Below, in pieces: positions 1 to 8,982 of a DNA stretch of 64,000 bases. This stretch comes from CS4-C045 sp963844115. GTDB taxonomy: Bacteria; Planctomycetota; Planctomycetia; Pirellulales; UBA7805. Within the stretch, counting starts at the first letter, position 1. Each line of letters begins with the position of its first letter. The notes beneath the pieces were generated by a model, which searched no databases, was not told the DNA's origin, and was given only the letters and a program-made list of their open reading frames with translations. A program made the position numbers and the translations under genes. Location of the stretch: NCBI GenBank assembly GCA_963844115.1, contig CAWJNN010000047.1, forward strand, positions 62,001 through 126,000, given 5' to 3'.

Positions 1-516
1 CGCGGCCTGCGGAAACCCTAACTTCGCCGATCCGATGAAAACGATATGCTCATCCAGTTGCTGCTCGGCGAAAACCCTGTAGACGCGCGAAAAACCCAGC
101 TTGAATGGCAGGGCCACGTGGTCAGCAAACGCCAGCGGCGCCGCCCCCGTGCCGCCTTCTCCTCCGTCGACATCCACGAAATCAACAGCTCGTCCCGTCG
201 TCGCCGTAAGTCGAGCCAATTCGGTCCAGAAGTCCATTTGGCCCACTGCCGATTTGAAGCCGACAGGTAGCCCGGTAACCTCTGCGATCTGTTCCACCAA
301 ATCCAACATCGCGTCCGTCCCGTCGAAGGCAGAATACGCGGACGGGCTGATACAGTCCTTGCCGACGGGCACGCCCCGTATATCGCTAATCTCCTGAGTG
401 ACCTTTGCGGCCGGGACGATTCCGCCGGCCCCCGGCTTGGCACCTTGGCTCAGCTTTATCTCGATCGCCCGAATCTGTGGATGACAAGCGACCGCTATCG
501 ACCGCAAGGAAGCCAT
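1..516 (-). CDS. FMN-binding glutamate synthase family protein, N-terminally truncated, runs off left edge
   Basis: The minus-strand frame is open from an ATG at 516 to the window edge. It contains IEIKLSQGAKPGAGG, then a GKDCISP stretch and VDVDGGEGGTGAAP, the signatures of the FMN-binding half of glutamate synthase-like proteins (archaeal-type GltB). In that family the KLSQGAKPG motif normally lies well over 200 residues in. Here only about 20 residues precede it, and the protoglobin gene ends at 584, so the N-terminal third is missing. The upstream codons (roughly DCVFAHASRTI) do not clearly resemble the expected segment. It may be a 5'-deleted pseudogene or a shortened active version; the 3' end lies outside the window. 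Confidence 0.75.
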   Translation of the reverse strand, partial: MASLRSIAVACHPQIRAIEIKLSQGAKPGAGGIVPAAKVTQEISDIRGVPVGKDCISPSAYSAFDGTDAMLDLVEQIAEVTGLPVGFKSAVGQMDFWTELARLTATTGRAVDFVDVDGGEGGTGAAPLAFADHVALPFKLGFSRVYRVFAEQQLDEHIVFIGSAKLGFPQAA

Positions 517-583
517 TATAGTGCGCGATGCGTGCGCGAAGACACAGTCACTTCCGCAACTTGATCGTTGAGAAACAAACCGT

Positions 584-1135
584 TTAGCGGGGGCGTGCCG
601 GGCGTCGGATATCCCGGTGTTCGTCGATGTAGGAGTCTTGAATGATCGTTAAGTCGATGTCGAGCGCCATATTCAGCGAACTCAAACTTGTTGCCAGCTC
701 GGCCGGCGTACCCGGCCAGTCCCGGGCAACTACGTCGATCAAACCCTTTCGCATGCGCCCCAGGGCGGCATTGGTGTAGAACTGGTCGAGACCAATCTCG
801 GCGTGTTTGCGACCCACTTGCCAACGCCGCTGTACGTACTGGTGATCGTAGGCGCTGCCAAATAGTTCCATGACCCAGATCGCAAGAGTCCCTTTTAATC
901 GGTCGACCTGCTCCTTTCCGCCCGTGATGACTTTTTGGGCGTTGGGATGCTTCTGAATTTGCGCGTAGAAGTCGTCGATCAACATTGGCAAGTGAGGCTC
1001 AACGATATCCGCCAGGGACCTCACACGCTGCGCGTCCGCATCGGTCCAGCCCAGGTATTTCTGTAGTTCCCGAAACCGTCCGTAGAATTCGTGCGGATCG
1101 ATCCGGACCTTCGACTGCGATTCTTGATCTAACAT
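584..1135 (-). CDS. Protoglobin
   Basis: This 183-residue single-domain protein matches the protoglobin (globin-coupled sensor) fold: an N-terminal helix with FYGRFRELQKYLGW, the segment IDDFYAQIQKHP, and VGRKHAEIGL, where His111 is the expected proximal haem ligand. No transducer domain follows, so it is a free haem protein that binds O2, CO or NO. A good Shine-Dalgarno (AGGAGGTG) sits about 6 nt before the ATG. It lies downstream of the cbb3 oxidase operon on the same strand, about 370 bp away, which suggests a role in low-oxygen or NO physiology. That role is inferred from position only. Confidence 0.85.
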   Translation of the reverse strand: MLDQESQSKVRIDPHEFYGRFRELQKYLGWTDADAQRVRSLADIVEPHLPMLIDDFYAQIQKHPNAQKVITGGKEQVDRLKGTLAIWVMELFGSAYDHQYVQRRWQVGRKHAEIGLDQFYTNAALGRMRKGLIDVVARDWPGTPAELATSLSSLNMALDIDLTIIQDSYIDEHRDIRRPARPR

Positions 1136-1508
1136 GGAAGCACCTCCTGTATTCTATTCTCGTTGGACGCCCGTATTTCAGGAAGTTCAAACGCAGAAAA
1201 TCTTTGCTGCCTGGCGTCTTGCTGTGAAAAAGCTACGCGACTGTGCGTATTCGCCCGCTCGCTCAAGCGCGGCACCCTTCGCCAACCCACGGCACATGCC
1301 CAATCACACCAAACTAATCGGCACAAGCCGGATGCCGCAAGAAATCGCTACAAAGCGATACACTCCGAAAGACCGGCCGCGCGCGACGCTCAACAGCGGT
1401 TCCCCGGAGACGTAGATGCGATCGACCCCGCGGTGCCGTCACCGCAAATCGACTCGGTATGCCTGCCATCCATCGTTCTCGCGGTGGCGAAGAACGATGA
1501 AGTGCGAC
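1136..1508. other. Intergenic region between protoglobin and the oxidase operon
   Basis: I see no coding frame I can support here on either strand; the open frames are short and lack family motifs. It should hold the protoglobin promoter, and its distal end carries the hairpin at 1471-1499. I found no clear TTGAT-N4-ATCAA (FNR-type) box. Confidence 0.5.
1471..1499 (-). terminator. Hairpin just past the oxidase operon
   Basis: Perfect 9-bp arms (CATCGTTCT and AGAACGATG) enclose an 11-nt centre that can extend the stem by three pairs with one bulged A. It begins 10 nt after the stop of the last operon gene (minus strand). There is no U-run, so it may be a processing or Rho-linked 3' end instead of a classic intrinsic terminator. 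Confidence 0.45.
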
Positions 1509-2204
1509 TTACCTGCAGAACGGGCAAGCGGCGATGCCGGCTCCCGTCAATTCCAAGAAACCCACACCGCGCGCGATCGATACGGTGCCGGCAATGACGA
1601 CGCACCACGCAGCGATTCGCAGGATGCGAGTCCGCGCTGCGATTCCCAGCAGCGATCCCCCGCAACCGGCCAGGACCATCAACGGCACGGTACCCAAGCC
1701 GAAGGCGATCATCGTGAGTGCGCCGTTAAAGACGTTGCCCGTACTTGCGGCCAAAGCGACAAAGGCGTAGACGAGTCCGCACGGAATGAATCCCGTGAAG
1801 ACGCCGGCTAGAAAGACTTGTGGTAAGGACGGCGCCGTCAACAGCGTTTTCAGCCAGCCCGCAGCGGCACACGGAAAGTGGCCCACGGCGGTCGGGCGCC
1901 AGGGGATGACGCCGGCGGTCACCAATCCCAACACGACCAGAAGGAGCCCACAGGCGATGGCTAGCCCAGCCTGTACATTAACCAGCGGCGAGAAATGCTG
2001 TAGCCAAAGACCAAAGAAACCAGCCGCCGCGCCCGCGAAACCGTACGTAAAAATGCGACCCAGCGAGTAGACCAGTTGGCGCACCAGGTTACGGCTCATC
2101 AGCTGGCCGTTACTCCCCAAGGCCAAGGCCAAGGGCCCGCACATGCCCAGACAATGTGAGGATCCAAGTATTCCGCTTACAAAAATCAAAGGTAGTTCGA
2201 TCAT
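1509..2204 (-). CDS. SafE/DsbD-like transmembrane protein of the cbb3 operon
   Basis: This 231-residue hydrophobic protein has about six membrane segments. It contains HCLGMCGPLA near the N-terminus and GFIPCGLVYAF mid-protein, the paired Cys-containing helices of the DsbD_2 / sulfite-exporter-like family often found beside ccoI. It ends in CPFCR. Its ATG overlaps the CcoI stop as ATGA (2201-2204), so the two are translationally coupled. The family is linked to copper or cytochrome assembly in oxidase operons; the transported species is not known and should not be read as sulfite. Confidence 0.8.
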   Translation of the reverse strand: MIELPLIFVSGILGSSHCLGMCGPLALALGSNGQLMSRNLVRQLVYSLGRIFTYGFAGAAAGFFGLWLQHFSPLVNVQAGLAIACGLLLVVLGLVTAGVIPWRPTAVGHFPCAAAGWLKTLLTAPSLPQVFLAGVFTGFIPCGLVYAFVALAASTGNVFNGALTMIAFGLGTVPLMVLAGCGGSLLGIAARTRILRIAAWCVVIAGTVSIARGVGFLELTGAGIAACPFCR

Positions 2205-4423
2205 GAGCGGACGACCTCCACAAACGGCGCTGGGTCATCGGAGGTGTAGATTACGTCCGGCTTAGGCGGCGGAACGAATGAATCGAAAGAAGTCTCGCAG
2301 ACGGCGTCATTCGCCGGTTGCGGGTACTGCGCCAGCCGCATTGAGTTCGTCACGACCAGCAGGCTGCTAATCGCCATCGCTAGCGCGGCAAGAATCGGGT
2401 TCAGCTTGCCGCAGGCTGCCAGGCCGATACCAATCGTGTTGTACGCAAATGCCCAGCACAGATTCTGGCGTATCACACGCACGGTTTTTCTTGCCAGCAG
2501 AATTGTCCAGGGCAGCCGCAGTAGATCGTCGGATAGCAGACATACGCCGGCCGCATCACGTGACAGGTCGGCACCACATCCCATGGCAATGCCTACGTCG
2601 CTGGCTGCTAGCGCCGGTGCGTCGTTGATACCATCGCCGACCATCGCCGTTGGTCCAATTCGGCGTTGCGCTTCGCCCAGTGCCTTGACTTTGTCCTTGG
2701 GCGACTGACTTGCACAGACATCGACATCCAGCGCCGCCGCAATCTTGTCCGCTCGACTCCGATGATCGCCTGTCAGGACAGAAACATCAATTCCCATCTG
2801 CCGGCAACGTGCAATGGCCGTCCGCGCGTGGGGGCGCAGCTGTTCATGAAATACGAAAACACCGCGGACCTGACCGCCCCAGCCAATGCAGGCGACCGGT
2901 TCGCCGTCCTTCAAGGCCATATCGAGGTAGGCGGTCAAACGGTCGCCAACAGCCTGCAGGGATTCCTGCATCCATGGGACGCTGCCAAGATAGATTCGGT
3001 CCGAGGCGGCGTCGACTCCGGCTGAAACTCCGCGCCCGGCAACATGAATTGCGTCTCGCGGTTGGACAGGCCGCGTAACGTCAGCAACGTTGCGCACGAT
3101 AGCTTGCGATAGCGGATGATTTGACGCCGTGGCCAGTCCAGCGGCGCGCGCCAGGACCATTTGCGGTTCTGTGTTTTCATCGTGTTCGAAGTGCTTCACC
3201 ACAGCGAAGCCCGTCGTCAAGGTTCCCGTCTTGTCAAATCGCAACGCGCGGATCTCGGCCAGCCGTTCCAAGACGGTACCGCTACGAAAAAGCACCTGCG
3301 CCGTCGCCGCGCGGCCGAGTGCGGCCCAAACGGCCATCGGTGTTGCCAGGCCCAGCGCGCACGGGCATGCGATCAGCACGACCGACAAACCGGCCAAGAT
3401 ACCGGCTTCAATGCCGGAGTATTGAGTGTGGTACCACACGGTTGTCAGTGCGACTAGCCACGTTGCCGGAACGAACCAGCGGGTGATTCGATCCGCCAGG
3501 TTCTGATAACCGCTTTGTTGCTCACGAGCTTCTTTCACAAGCTGAACAAACCGCGATACTGTCTCTTCGCCGGCCGCCGCAGTCACGCGGACGGTCAGGT
3601 CGCCATCCAGATTCAATGTCCCGCTGTAGACGGTGTCCCCTGGTCCCTTACCAATCGGCAGACTTTCTCCCGAAAGCAGTTGTTCATCGACATCCCCCTG
3701 CCCTGCCACAATGTGGCCATCGATCGCGAATCGTTCGCCGGCCAAGATTCGGACGCGGTCGCCACGCCGGATCGACTCGCGCGGGACGATGCGGTGCTCG
3801 ACACCCGTGACCCTCCGCAATGTGTCTGGTAGTAACTGCTCCAATGAATCCAGCGCATTGTTGGTCCGTAGTTTTCCGGAGGCTTCCAGCCAGCGGCCCA
3901 CGGTAACCAGCACCAGCACCATGCAACCCACCTCAAAATAGACATGGCCCTCACCGCTGATCACCGAGACGGCCGAATAGACATACGCTGCGACGACGCC
4001 GGCAACGATCAATACGTCTGTCGTCCAATTGCCGCGGCGCAGCGCCTGCCATGCCGAGCTGAAGATCGGACCACCCAGCAGGAACAAAACGGGAACGGCA
4101 AATAGCAGAGCGAGATAACGAAACAAATCGCTCAACGAGTCCGTCAGGGCATGGGTGTCTTGACCATAAAGATCTCGACTCCACAGCGCCATGGAGAAGA
4201 CCATGACGTTCATCGTAAAAAAGAGGCCGAAGCCAAGACGAGCGATCATCCAGCGAGCGGCACCTTCTTCGCCCTCGGCGCTAGTCACTGCCGCTGCGAT
4301 GCGACAACCGACGCAACAGTAGACCGGCTCGTCGCAGAGGTCGTCCCCGGTTTTCCGCCATGAACGTGGCAACGGCAGATGGCAGTAGGAACACGACGGA
4401 CGTGACGCAGGAGCCGGGGTCAT
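2201..4423 (-). CDS. ccoI: Cu+-translocating P-type ATPase for cbb3 oxidase assembly (CcoI/FixI)
   Basis: About 740 residues from the ATG at 4423, which overlaps the stop of the preceding 67-residue gene as ATGA. A longer in-frame start at 4507 would run into that gene. The N-terminus carries two CxxC pairs (CSYC, CVGC) typical of FixI. The ATPase core shows the membrane CPC motif (ACPCALGLATP), the phosphorylation motif DKTGTLT, the SNHPLS nucleotide-binding motif and GDGINDAPALAASDVG. FixI/CcoI proteins export copper to the periplasm for the CuB centre of CcoN. Its place between the oxidase subunits and a SafE-like protein supports that role. Confidence 0.93.
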   Translation of the reverse strand: MTPAPASRPSCSYCHLPLPRSWRKTGDDLCDEPVYCCVGCRIAAAVTSAEGEEGAARWMIARLGFGLFFTMNVMVFSMALWSRDLYGQDTHALTDSLSDLFRYLALLFAVPVLFLLGGPIFSSAWQALRRGNWTTDVLIVAGVVAAYVYSAVSVISGEGHVYFEVGCMVLVLVTVGRWLEASGKLRTNNALDSLEQLLPDTLRRVTGVEHRIVPRESIRRGDRVRILAGERFAIDGHIVAGQGDVDEQLLSGESLPIGKGPGDTVYSGTLNLDGDLTVRVTAAAGEETVSRFVQLVKEAREQQSGYQNLADRITRWFVPATWLVALTTVWYHTQYSGIEAGILAGLSVVLIACPCALGLATPMAVWAALGRAATAQVLFRSGTVLERLAEIRALRFDKTGTLTTGFAVVKHFEHDENTEPQMVLARAAGLATASNHPLSQAIVRNVADVTRPVQPRDAIHVAGRGVSAGVDAASDRIYLGSVPWMQESLQAVGDRLTAYLDMALKDGEPVACIGWGGQVRGVFVFHEQLRPHARTAIARCRQMGIDVSVLTGDHRSRADKIAAALDVDVCASQSPKDKVKALGEAQRRIGPTAMVGDGINDAPALAASDVGIAMGCGADLSRDAAGVCLLSDDLLRLPWTILLARKTVRVIRQNLCWAFAYNTIGIGLAACGKLNPILAALAMAISSLLVVTNSMRLAQYPQPANDAVCETSFDSFVPPPKPDVIYTSDDPAPFVEVVRS

Positions 4424-4623
4424 GGAGGTGTCAGGATCTCGGTTTGCAATTCCGGAAACAGGTAACGAATGACATAGTAGATTGCCATGATCCAGAACAG
4501 CAGCCATATCAGGCGAACATACCAGGGGATCCGACTGCTAACGTACGTATGAAAACGGCTCTCCGCACGGGCTGAGTCTGGCCGTTCTTCCGGTGCAGTG
4601 GGTTGGGATGAGTGTTCCGGCAT
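4420..4623 (-). CDS. Small single-span membrane protein of the oxidase operon, CcoP N-terminus-like
   Basis: A 67-residue protein with a charged, Pro/Ser-rich N-terminus and one strong membrane helix preceded by SRIPWYVRLIW. The order of a short polar segment, Pro-Trp, and an aromatic helix ending in a Tyr/Pro-rich stretch resembles the FixP_N helix of CcoP, though no haem motif follows. It sits between a two-span protein and CcoI, and its stop overlaps the CcoI start. I regard it as an oxidase subunit or assembly factor. The resemblance is by eye and may be only general. Confidence 0.65.
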   Translation of the reverse strand: MPEHSSQPTAPEERPDSARAESRFHTYVSSRIPWYVRLIWLLFWIMAIYYVIRYLFPELQTEILTPP

Positions 4624-4638
4624 CGGTTTTTGATCCTG

Positions 4639-4968
4639 TTAGTCGGCTGGAGAGTGTCTGTCCGCTGCTGAAGGCGCAACAAGTCCGTCCAGATATCTTT
4701 CGTTTTCGAGCATCTTGTACTTTGGGCCCTCGATATTGTGAAACATCCCGTGCAACGCCGCCCAACAGAACAGGCACAGGAATCCCAAGCTGGCTAGTAA
4801 GTAGTTCACGACCGGCGTAATGGCAAAAGCGCCGTCGACATCCCCGCGAACCAACGCCAGAAACTCGGCGAACTTGGTACCGAATCCATAAAGGCTGGGC
4901 ACAAGGATCAAGACGGCCAACAACAGCGTGATTGTCCCTCGCGATCGCGAGGACTCTGGTTCGTTCAT
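4639..4968 (-). CDS. Two-span membrane protein of the oxidase operon, unknown function
   Basis: A 109-residue protein with hydrophobic segments near residues 13-30 and 50-75, the second containing NYLLASLGFLCLFCW. A GTKFAEF stretch lies between them and an acidic soluble tail follows. It starts 5 nt upstream of the small-protein gene side and directly after CcoO, so it is co-transcribed. I recognise it only as the kind of conserved hypothetical seen in planctomycete cbb3 clusters, and no enzymatic motif is visible. Confidence 0.7.
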   Translation of the reverse strand: MNEPESSRSRGTITLLLAVLILVPSLYGFGTKFAEFLALVRGDVDGAFAITPVVNYLLASLGFLCLFCWAALHGMFHNIEGPKYKMLENERYLDGLVAPSAADRHSPAD

Positions 4969-4973
4969 CGATC

Positions 4974-5630
4974 TTACTCCAAAGGACTTTCCATCATGCG
5001 CTCAATCGGCGTGTACTGCTCATAGGCCGGATAACTCTCCAGCCACGAACCCAGCCATTGCACATAGGTGATGATCGCAAGGCCCCGTTTGTTTGGCCGA
5101 TCCGGTTCACCGTCAAAAAACCACGAGTAGTTCGGCATGGGTGAATCGGCCGAGACACTGCCAGGCTCGAAAAAATGAACCGCGTGCCAGTCATTGCTGC
5201 GCCGTCCGCCTTCTCGCGATAGGTCAGGCCCGACGCGCCGTGTTCCAAACATGACGGGCCGCTGCAGTTCATTCTGGTATTCCCACGTCGCCGAAACCGG
5301 ACCCCACCGCTGGCTTTCGTTGGAAACGGGCCGAACAAATTGGCTGTGGCAATGCCAGCAGCCTTCGCCGATGTAGATCTTGCGGCCCAGCTCCAGCGCC
5401 TCGGCGCACTTTTCCGGCGTCGCTTCGCCAAAATGCTCTTTGAACGATTCCGGGTAACGCACGCTCAAATCATCAAATTGAAACAGCGTGTTCTGATTCA
5501 CGACTTCGGCCACCGTCTGCTCCGGCAGATCCTGGTACATCAGAATCGGCACTACAGCATTGGATAGAAAGGCGAAAAAGAAGAATCCCAACCCGCCAAT
5601 CAACAGGATTCCGGATTTGGTTTCAAACAT
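4974..5630 (-). CDS. ccoO: cbb3-type cytochrome c oxidase subunit II, monohaem cytochrome c (CcoO/FixO)
   Basis: A 218-residue protein with one N-terminal membrane anchor (residues about 8-32) and a periplasmic domain holding a single c-type haem site, CWHCH at residues 91-95, followed by SQFVRPV as in FixO. GPDLSREGGRRSNDWH and PMPNYSWFF supply the usual distal Met region. It passes electrons to the CcoN haem-copper centre. It begins 10 nt after the CcoN stop. The length is normal for the family. Confidence 0.95.
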   Translation of the reverse strand: MFETKSGILLIGGLGFFFFAFLSNAVVPILMYQDLPEQTVAEVVNQNTLFQFDDLSVRYPESFKEHFGEATPEKCAEALELGRKIYIGEGCWHCHSQFVRPVSNESQRWGPVSATWEYQNELQRPVMFGTRRVGPDLSREGGRRSNDWHAVHFFEPGSVSADSPMPNYSWFFDGEPDRPNKRGLAIITYVQWLGSWLESYPAYEQYTPIERMMESPLE

Positions 5631-5640
5631 TCAGGTTTCC

Positions 5641-7047
5641 TCAACTTGTTGCGGGTGCCGTCGCCGTCGGGCGTGCCGCAGCCGGCGCCAATCGCCAAGT
5701 CTTGTAAAGGTTGTAAACGAAGCAAAGTTGTCCGGCGATAATCGCCAGGCCAGCGAACAAGCGTGTGATCCAAAACGGTTGAGAGCCAGTGACTGACACA
5801 TCCCATGGCTGCAGCGACGCCCAAAAGAATCCCTGAAAGACGCCGGCTAGTCCGAGGTCCACAAACATGACGAAAACACCCGTCACCGAGAGCCAGTAAT
5901 GCCACTCGCACAGGGTGCGGCTATACCACTGCGTGTTCCACAATCGCGGAAACAGGTATGTCATGATCCCGAGCAGCCACATACTGAAGACGCCAAACAT
6001 CACCAGGTGAGCGTGTCCCACAACCCAGTCACTGAAGTGGATCAACGCCTGGAATGTCAGTGTGACCTGCAGCGCACATTGAAGACAGGTGATAAAGTAG
6101 AGCACCATCCCGGTGTAGAACCAACGGATGGGCAGGTTCGTTACGACAGTACGCCCGGAACCCCAAATCGTTCCGAAGAAGTTAATAATCACCGTGGTCA
6201 CAACCAGTTCGACGGCAATGGTCGCGACTACTGCCCCGTACTGCAGGAACATGGGAATGGGAGTGTAAAGAAAATGATGAATTCCGTTCAGCGGATAAAA
6301 GAAGGCGAGTCCCCAGAAGCCGACCAGCGAAAGTCCGTGACTCCAGATCGGCCGTCCCAACATGATCGGCACAAAGTAGTACATCAGCCCCCAACCTAAG
6401 GGCGTCACAAACAATCCGACCAGGTCGTGAATGAATAGACCGGCAATCGCACCGCCACTGGTTCCGGGCACGAAATATTCCGGCAGAAAGTTACCCATTG
6501 CGTAGGTCAAGAACGTCCACACGAAGGCCGCCATGAAGTACCACAAACTGACATACATGGGTCCCTTCGTCTTAACGATGGGCGACATAAAATTCACTGC
6601 CACCAACAGCAAGCCAACCAAGGCGAGCGGGTCAATCCACGTGGGTGTTTCTCCCCATTCAATACCTTGCGCCTCGCCCATCAGAATGCCGCCGGCCGTG
6701 CCCAGCACAACCACCTGCCACGCAGCAAAAATAAAGTACGACAATCCGCGGCTCAGCACTCGTTTTAGCGTCAAACGAGGAATCGCCCAGTGCAGCGCGC
6801 CCAGGAAGGCGTTGGCGAGAAAACCATAGGCGATGGCGTTGGTATGAATCATCCGCCAGCGACCGGGCGATAAATATTCCAGACCCTGATGGGGATTCCA
6901 ATTGACCAGTTGCAAGGCCATCAGCAGGCCGCCAATAAATGAAACTCCTAGATAGAAGATGGCCGCCAGAAAGTACCACACGACCAGACGCTGTTCGACA
7001 AGATGGTCAAACTCGGAAGTCGATAGGGTAACGTCGTTGTCGGTCAC
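5641..7047 (-). CDS. ccoN: cbb3-type cytochrome c oxidase subunit I (CcoN/FixN)
   Basis: The start is taken as the GTG at 7047, which overlaps the previous gene's stop as GTGA and gives 468 residues; a longer frame to 7365 would run through the upstream gene. About twelve membrane helices are present. Ligand motifs are visible: HTNAIAYGFLANAFLGALHW (low-spin haem His), FIHDLVGL, GIHHFLYTPIP (paired CuB His) and WVVGHAHLVMFGVFSMW (haem His). It is the catalytic subunit reducing O2 at low oxygen tension, working with CcoO and the diheme cytochrome encoded upstream. Confidence 0.95.
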   Translation of the reverse strand: MTDNDVTLSTSEFDHLVEQRLVVWYFLAAIFYLGVSFIGGLLMALQLVNWNPHQGLEYLSPGRWRMIHTNAIAYGFLANAFLGALHWAIPRLTLKRVLSRGLSYFIFAAWQVVVLGTAGGILMGEAQGIEWGETPTWIDPLALVGLLLVAVNFMSPIVKTKGPMYVSLWYFMAAFVWTFLTYAMGNFLPEYFVPGTSGGAIAGLFIHDLVGLFVTPLGWGLMYYFVPIMLGRPIWSHGLSLVGFWGLAFFYPLNGIHHFLYTPIPMFLQYGAVVATIAVELVVTTVIINFFGTIWGSGRTVVTNLPIRWFYTGMVLYFITCLQCALQVTLTFQALIHFSDWVVGHAHLVMFGVFSMWLLGIMTYLFPRLWNTQWYSRTLCEWHYWLSVTGVFVMFVDLGLAGVFQGFFWASLQPWDVSVTGSQPFWITRLFAGLAIIAGQLCFVYNLYKTWRLAPAAARPTATAPATS

Positions 7048-7670
7048 GTGGACTGCTCCGTAATGCGTTGGTGAGGTACAAACTGGCCCAAGGGATAGAC
7101 AAGTGCCAGCGTCCAACCAAACACAAGATGCGTCAGGGCGGCCACCCAGGGCGGGACGAGATTGACGATCAGGTTCTTTTCGGACATTTCGATTAACGCC
7201 GGCTGCAGCCAGGAGAGAATGCCATAAAAGTTGATCAGCCAGACCGCCAGCGACAACACCGAGACCACGGCGAGGCGCGCTGCGAAGGATGAGTTTGCCG
7301 TCCAACGGGTCAGCACCAGGTAGAATGGTATGCCCAGCAGCATGCCAGTCCCAATGTAAAGGCAACAGCCAACGGCCAGCGCCAGTCCGCTGTCTAGCTT
7401 CAGGGCCTGATCGCCCAGCGGAAACGTCAGGTAGACGCGAATCAATTCCATCGGATGTTGTCCGACCATCAGCGAGCCGACCACGTTGAACAACAGACTG
7501 GTCACGGCGCCGAACATCCCTAACACGAAGCCCGCCGTCGCAAAATAGGTCGTGTAATACCCACCGGGACGAAAAGTCGGGGGCACGTAGTTCGCTTTGA
7601 CCTCCTGTTCCAGCGTGCGAACTCGGTCTTTCAGGTCTTCGATTTCTTGTTGTTTTTCCTCAGAGACCAT
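7044..7670 (-). CDS. Membrane protein of the oxidase operon with N-terminal coiled coil, unknown function
   Basis: The start is set at the ATG at 7670, giving 208 residues; the longer frame to 8036 overlaps the diheme cytochrome gene. A short coiled coil (EEKQQEIEDLKDRVRTLEQE) is followed by a FRPGGYYTTYFATAG segment and about five membrane helices. The stop overlaps the CcoN start as GTGA, so translation is coupled. Its tight linkage to CcoN suggests an accessory oxidase subunit. I do not recognise a named family. Confidence 0.75.
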   Translation of the reverse strand: MVSEEKQQEIEDLKDRVRTLEQEVKANYVPPTFRPGGYYTTYFATAGFVLGMFGAVTSLLFNVVGSLMVGQHPMELIRVYLTFPLGDQALKLDSGLALAVGCCLYIGTGMLLGIPFYLVLTRWTANSSFAARLAVVSVLSLAVWLINFYGILSWLQPALIEMSEKNLIVNLVPPWVAALTHLVFGWTLALVYPLGQFVPHQRITEQST

Positions 7671-7740
7671 GGTTACGTTCCCCGTTGGGGGTGCTGGTCG
7701 AGCGTGTGGATAGAGTACGGGAGCGTTGTTCGTCGACAGT

Positions 7741-8982
7741 TCACTCGTTGATGAGGACACCGTCTTGTGTTTCAACCTTATCGGCCGGCGCTTCATCGTC
7801 TGCTTCGTCTGAATCGTCGGATTCCTCAAGCGAGTCGGATTCGTCGGGGATGGGTGCGTCGCCGAATCTCTCGGGTGGCTGGCCACGCCGCCGACGCTCT
7901 CCGACGTCCTTAACGAAATGGACCAGGTGCCAGACGGACTCGGGACTCTCGGAAAATGTCGATGCAAAGCCCGGCATCGGACTGCCGTTGATGCCAGAGT
8001 GGATACGCCGATAAATATCGATGGGCCGTCCGCCACCGCGGAACATTCCCGACGTCAGGTCGGCCGCAGAAGTCTTGTGGCCCCAGGCGTCCTTGGTGAT
8101 CTCCAGTTCTCCGAAGAAGCCGCCACGCCCATCGTTACCGTGACACTTGACGCAACCTAGCGTCGGTGTGACAAACAATTGGCGACCTGCTTCGATCGTT
8201 TCGGCAGTCATCGTTGGCATGACCGATTCGGGCATTACCAATTGCGACTCGGTTAACTTCCAATTGGTGAGAACCGTGTCGATGGCCTCATCGATCAGAT
8301 CTTCGTCCAGCATCTCTTCGTCTTCCGCGATCGCTACTAATTGCGATTCGAGTTCCCCGCGGCGCGTTAGGGCAAGGACGTAGTCCGTTACGGCTTCCAC
8401 ATCTTCTTTCGACATCCGATTAAAGGCCGGCATCGCCGTGCCCGGTACACCGTTGCGCAGGGTCCGCATGATGTCATGTCGGCGTGGTTTGGCGCCGTAG
8501 GGAGTTGATGTAAATTTGAAGATGCCACGTCGATAATCACGCGGTAGCGGCTGTAGATATTCGGCGACAGCCCCGGCTCCATCGCCGCTAACCCCGTGAC
8601 ACTGCACACAATACCGTGTGTAGATGACCCCGCCACGTTTGAGGTGCGCCGGATCCATGTCTTCGTCACCCAGCAGAATGAGCTTCGTCGGCGAACCACA
8701 TTCTTCCGCAAGTACGTCGAGGATCTGCCGCTGAATTCCTTGCCAAAGCTGTTTGTCCTCGTCGTCGGACGCGTCCTCGGTCAGGGCGACAAAATCAGCA
8801 TTTGGCGTGAACTGGGGTGCCAATGTCGGTCGACATCCTGGTAGCCCGCCAAGCAAAACAATGGATGCCAACTTGACGAACGACCCCTTTCGCGGGGACC
8901 CAGTTTGAGATTTTCGGATTGGTTCGGTTGCCAGGGATACTCGCCAAAACGGCAAGAAAAACGTTAAACGTATGCGCCGCAT
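7741..8982 (-). CDS. Diheme cytochrome c lipoprotein, likely electron donor of the cbb3 oxidase
   Basis: Two CxxCH haem sites are visible (YCVQCHGVSGDGAG and GCVKCHGNDGRGG), each with a downstream Met region (GTAMPAF and GSPMPGF). The C-terminus is a long acidic tail (SDSLEESDDSDEADDEAPA). A lipobox LPGC follows a hydrophobic stretch, pointing to an outer-face lipoprotein. The start is uncertain: ATG at 8982 leaves an unusually long leader before the lipobox, and TTG at 8871 leaves a very short one. It opens the operon and carries two c-haems, as CcoP does, but lacks the CcoP membrane helix. Confidence 0.82.
   Translation of the reverse strand: MRRIRLTFFLPFWRVSLATEPIRKSQTGSPRKGSFVKLASIVLLGGLPGCRPTLAPQFTPNADFVALTEDASDDEDKQLWQGIQRQILDVLAEECGSPTKLILLGDEDMDPAHLKRGGVIYTRYCVQCHGVSGDGAGAVAEYLQPLPRDYRRGIFKFTSTPYGAKPRRHDIMRTLRNGVPGTAMPAFNRMSKEDVEAVTDYVLALTRRGELESQLVAIAEDEEMLDEDLIDEAIDTVLTNWKLTESQLVMPESVMPTMTAETIEAGRQLFVTPTLGCVKCHGNDGRGGFFGELEITKDAWGHKTSAADLTSGMFRGGGRPIDIYRRIHSGINGSPMPGFASTFSESPESVWHLVHFVKDVGERRRRGQPPERFGDAPIPDESDSLEESDDSDEADDEAPADKVETQDGVLINE

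Noticed and set aside
1134..1665. Overlapping frames of 90-140 codons between protoglobin and the SafE-like gene
   Set aside because: They conflict with each other, lack motifs and ribosome sites, and look like GC-rich chance frames.
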